Positions 7,610-9,557 of a stretch of DNA of 9,557 nucleotides are shown here, piece after piece. This DNA comes from Treponema sp. Its GTDB lineage: Bacteria; Spirochaetota; Spirochaetia; Treponematales; Breznakiellaceae. The notes below the pieces were generated by a model that was not told the origin of the DNA, made no database searches, and saw only the letters and a list, made by a program, of their open reading frames with translations. The stretch's first letter is position 1. Each line of letters starts with the position of its first letter. The translations under genes and the position numbers were made by a program. The stretch is from positions 1 to 9,557 of the forward strand of contig JAIRLQ010000454.1 in the NCBI GenBank assembly GCA_031259345.1, written 5' to 3'.

Positions 7610-9469
7610 CTATTCACCATCATCGTCACTATCATCGGCCTCTGCCGACCGGCCCCCGCCAAGGGATTCCCGCACATCCTGAAGCGTAAAAGGCCAGCGC
7701 TGTTTTTCCCGGGGTTTTGCCGGGGTAAGATTTACCAGACCAAAAACCCGCAAAGTCTTTTTGTTGGAAATCATGGGGGTTAATTCTTCGGAAAGAATCC
7801 TGGCGCTAACCAGATCCTGAATTTTCTCTGAAATCAGAATATCCGTATCAACGGGAACGCTTAGTGCCTGAACCCCCGCGCTCAGATCAATAGTCTCTCC
7901 GCTAATTGAATAATCGCAAACCCCGTAGGCCCCCATTCGTCCCGCAAGGACATTTCCGGTGTGGATTCCGCAGCCCAGGCGGAACAGGGGCAGATCTTTT
8001 TCCGTCCTGTCCGAATTGAGTTCCCAGATAGCCGCCCGCATCATAAGGGCGGAACGAAGGCAGTCCATTACATTGTCGGCAAGTTCGCCGGAAGAATAGG
8101 GGATGCCCCAAACCGCGATTAATTTATCGCCGTATATCCTGTCTACCGAACCGCCGGTTTTTTCAACACTGGCTATCATTTTTGCGAAAAAACTGTTAAG
8201 CAGGGACAAGGATTCGGCAGGCTCGACATCCAGGGAAAGCTCGTTGAAAGAAGTCAGCGCCGCATGCAGCACCACCGCCTCTAAACGTTCGCCATCAAGG
8301 ACTATTTCGCCCCGGCGCAGCTTTTCCATAAGCGGCGGCTTGTTAAAGCGGCCTATAAGATCCTTGCTTTCTTCCCATTCAATAAGGCCCTTGCCCATGT
8401 GGACAAAGCGCCGGGTTAAAAGCCCCAGTTCGTCCCCGGATTTGGAAGTAATTTCAGCAAGGTCGAATTCGCCAAGCTCAATGCGGCCGGCGGCGTCCAT
8501 CAACTTTTTAATCGGCGTAGTAACAGTTCCGGAGAAGAACCAGGTAATGAGCACCGCGACAAACATGGCGCTAATCGAAAGCAGTATATTCCGCCGGGTA
8601 ACATCCGAGATTTGACCGGTTATAAGCGAATACTCCTGAAAGCTAAAAATCGCGGCCTCGCCCAAAGAAACCCTGTGGGCCGCTCCGATAAAGCGCGTAT
8701 TGGCTTCTTCGTAGTCAAGGCGGACGTTTGAGCCGGAACTTTTCCAAAGGGCGTCGAAAAGGGGGTTTTCGCTGATATTCGCTCCCGAAAGAACCATGCC
8801 GAAATCGGGGTGAACCAAAACATCACCCTTATCATTTACCAAAACGGTCGTGTTTGAACCTGTTCCGGTTATCTCGGCAATATTGTCAGGGGAAAAGAAA
8901 ACCACCACCGCTTCTTTAATACCCCTTTCCTGCCAGGGATAAAAAAGGGCCAGCAAATTGGTACGCAGGACAGGCGTAACATTCCGTATTACAGTCTCGC
9001 CCCCGCTTGCCCGTTCCATGGATTCAGCTTCGCCTCTTATCCAGGCGTCAAGGGCGCTATTGTCAATTTCGTTATTGACAAAAAATTGGCGGTTTACAAT
9101 TTCTTCGGCGCCGGGAATATATATTTCGGCAATGTTCGGGTTCCTTTCAAAAAAGATGTTCCGCAGTTGGCTGAGCATATCCCTGTCTTCCCCAATAGCG
9201 GCGGTCATGTCCAAAAAGGACAATGCCTGGGATCGTATACGGTAAAGCCTTTCCTCTACCCCCGAAGCCGCCCTGGCGTTAATGGCAAAGTTTGAGTCTT
9301 CGGCGCTTTTGGCAAAACCATTGGTAACCACCAGAGACATAAGGGCCGTAATTGCCCAAATAGACCCCAGAAGTATAAGCGCTACAATGAGCACCAGTTT
9401 AAGTCCAAGAGTAAACCTAACCCGTATCTTCTTCCGAACGACGTCATCCGCTGTTTTTTTATCCGGCAA
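7610..9469 (-). CDS. Membrane receptor: Cache-like sensor, HAMP and degenerate class III nucleotide cyclase domain
   Basis: The 619-residue protein has a basic cytoplasmic start, membrane helix 1 (about 21-49), a periplasmic sensor (50-293) of Cache type marked by GDVLVHPDFGMVLSG (215-229), membrane helix 2 (294-313), a HAMP domain (about 311-362, with DELGLL) and a class III adenylate/guanylate cyclase domain (about 370-580), then an acidic tail rich in Asp. The cyclase fold is clear from GRFNKPPLMEKL (373-384), GERLEAVVL, GDKLIAVWG (447-455) and GIHTG (501-505). The catalytic set is broken: the first metal Asp is Ala404, the usual substrate-binding Lys is Arg444, and the transition-state Asn and Arg are Asp528 and Gly532. 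Only the second metal Asp (448) remains. It probably cannot make cAMP alone and may signal by shape change or pairing. The start is a TTG with AGGAGAG 6 bases upstream. Confidence 0.9.
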   Translation of the reverse strand: MPDKKTADDVVRKKIRVRFTLGLKLVLIVALILLGSIWAITALMSLVVTNGFAKSAEDSNFAINARAASGVEERLYRIRSQALSFLDMTAAIGEDRDMLSQLRNIFFERNPNIAEIYIPGAEEIVNRQFFVNNEIDNSALDAWIRGEAESMERASGGETVIRNVTPVLRTNLLALFYPWQERGIKEAVVVFFSPDNIAEITGTGSNTTVLVNDKGDVLVHPDFGMVLSGANISENPLFDALWKSSGSNVRLDYEEANTRFIGAAHRVSLGEAAIFSFQEYSLITGQISDVTRRNILLSISAMFVAVLITWFFSGTVTTPIKKLMDAAGRIELGEFDLAEITSKSGDELGLLTRRFVHMGKGLIEWEESKDLIGRFNKPPLMEKLRRGEIVLDGERLEAVVLHAALTSFNELSLDVEPAESLSLLNSFFAKMIASVEKTGGSVDRIYGDKLIAVWGIPYSSGELADNVMDCLRSALMMRAAIWELNSDRTEKDLPLFRLGCGIHTGNVLAGRMGAYGVCDYSISGETIDLSAGVQALSVPVDTDILISEKIQDLVSARILSEELTPMISNKKTLRVFGLVNLTPAKPREKQRWPFTLQDVRESLGGGRSAEADDSDDDGE

Positions 9470-9475
9470 AGTAAA

Positions 9476-9482
9476 CTCTCCT
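9476..9482 (-). promoter_or_regulatory. Shine-Dalgarno AGGAGAG deciding the TTG start of the receptor gene
   Basis: AGGAGAG sits 6 bases before the TTG at 9469. No in-frame ATG gives the basic N-terminal tail and full first membrane helix, so the site supports a non-ATG start for the first gene of the operon. Confidence 0.75.
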
Positions 9483-9491
9483 GCTTTATTG

Positions 9492-9524
9492 GACTTGTTC
9501 GATAAACCGATTATTGAACAAGTC
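9492..9524. repeat. Palindrome/hairpin upstream of the operon
   Basis: GACTTGTTC (9492-9500) and GAACAAGTC (9516-9524) are perfect 9-bp inverted repeats. Inside them ATAA (9502-9505) pairs with TTAT (9511-9514), leaving one mismatch (9501/9515) and a 5-base loop. It lies about 10 bases upstream of the ribosome binding site of the first gene. In the direction of the operon no run of T follows, so it is not a standard terminator. It could be an operator for a dimeric regulator or an RNA hairpin in the leader. Confidence 0.7.
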
Positions 9525-9557
9525 TGTTATTTGCTTCCGCAATTACATTCTTAATCC
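9511..9557 (-). CDS. Possible C-terminal end of an upstream gene (partial)
   Basis: Reading from the right edge on the minus strand, the frame starting at 9555 stays open for 14 codons (IKNVIAEANNRLVQ) and stops with TAA at 9513-9511, inside the palindrome. The other two frames meet stops within the first five codons. The peptide looks like the end of a helix, but 14 codons are too few to prove a gene. If real, the upstream gene ends 41 bases before the receptor gene and could be part of the same transcript. Confidence 0.25.
   Translation of the reverse strand, partial: IKNVIAEANNRLVQ

Noticed and set aside
8103..8615. Plus-strand open frame of 170 codons, Ser/Arg-rich
   Set aside because: It is a shadow of the HAMP and cyclase region of the receptor; the Ser/Arg/Pro richness is typical of an antisense frame.
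9492..9524. Palindrome as an intrinsic terminator
   Set aside because: On the minus strand the second arm is followed by CAATAAAGC rather than a T-run, and the arms are not G/C-rich.
9525..9557. Sigma-70 type promoter upstream of the operon
   Set aside because: The best pair I could find (TTGCGG and TTCAAT, 18 bases apart) matches the consensus too weakly to report as a promoter.

Overview
The window holds one tightly packed gene cluster, transcribed entirely from the minus strand, so it reads from position 9557 down to 1. It looks chromosomal and probably comes from a spirochaete of the Treponema group. That is inferred from style rather than from a marker gene: a two-membrane envelope protein set, a relaxed lipobox (Phe-Phe-Gly-Ala-Cys), a Cache/HAMP/class III cyclase receptor, a stand-alone FecR-domain protein, and a base composition near 50% G+C by eye. 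No rRNA, tRNA, CRISPR array, transposase or integrase was seen, and no stretch over about 90 bases lacks a plausible coding assignment.

Layout in order of transcription: (a) 9470-9557, a short upstream region with a near-perfect palindrome (9492-9524), possibly the last codons of an upstream gene, and a good ribosome binding site; (b) 7610-9469, a membrane receptor with a periplasmic Cache-like sensor, a HAMP domain and a class III nucleotide cyclase domain that has lost key catalytic residues; (c) 4946-7588, an 880-residue inner-membrane-anchored periplasmic protein with a FecR domain and six Ig/FnIII-like modules; (d) 3577-4956, a 459-residue exported protein with a Pro/Asp-rich linker, an FnIII-like domain, an IPT/TIG-like domain and a C-terminal outer-membrane beta-barrel; (e) 1982-3556, a CotH-kinase-like lipoprotein with a C-terminal membrane helix; (f) 1-1972, a BcsA-like processive glycosyltransferase with a PilZ (c-di-GMP) domain, running off the left edge after 657 codons.

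Spacings are 21 bp, an 11 bp overlap, 20 bp (or a 13 bp overlap if an upstream TTG is used) and 9 bp, so the five genes very probably form one operon. My reading, which is inference, is an envelope machine that makes a beta-linked extracellular polysaccharide. The BcsA-like protein would polymerise and extrude it under c-di-GMP control. The FecR/FnIII protein and the small-barrel protein would form periplasmic and outer-membrane scaffolding, the CotH-like protein would act on or bind the product or a partner, and the pseudo-cyclase receptor would sense the outside. No recognisable bcsB, bcsC or bcsZ lies in the window. The intact synthase next to two enzyme-like proteins with altered active sites is the most notable point.
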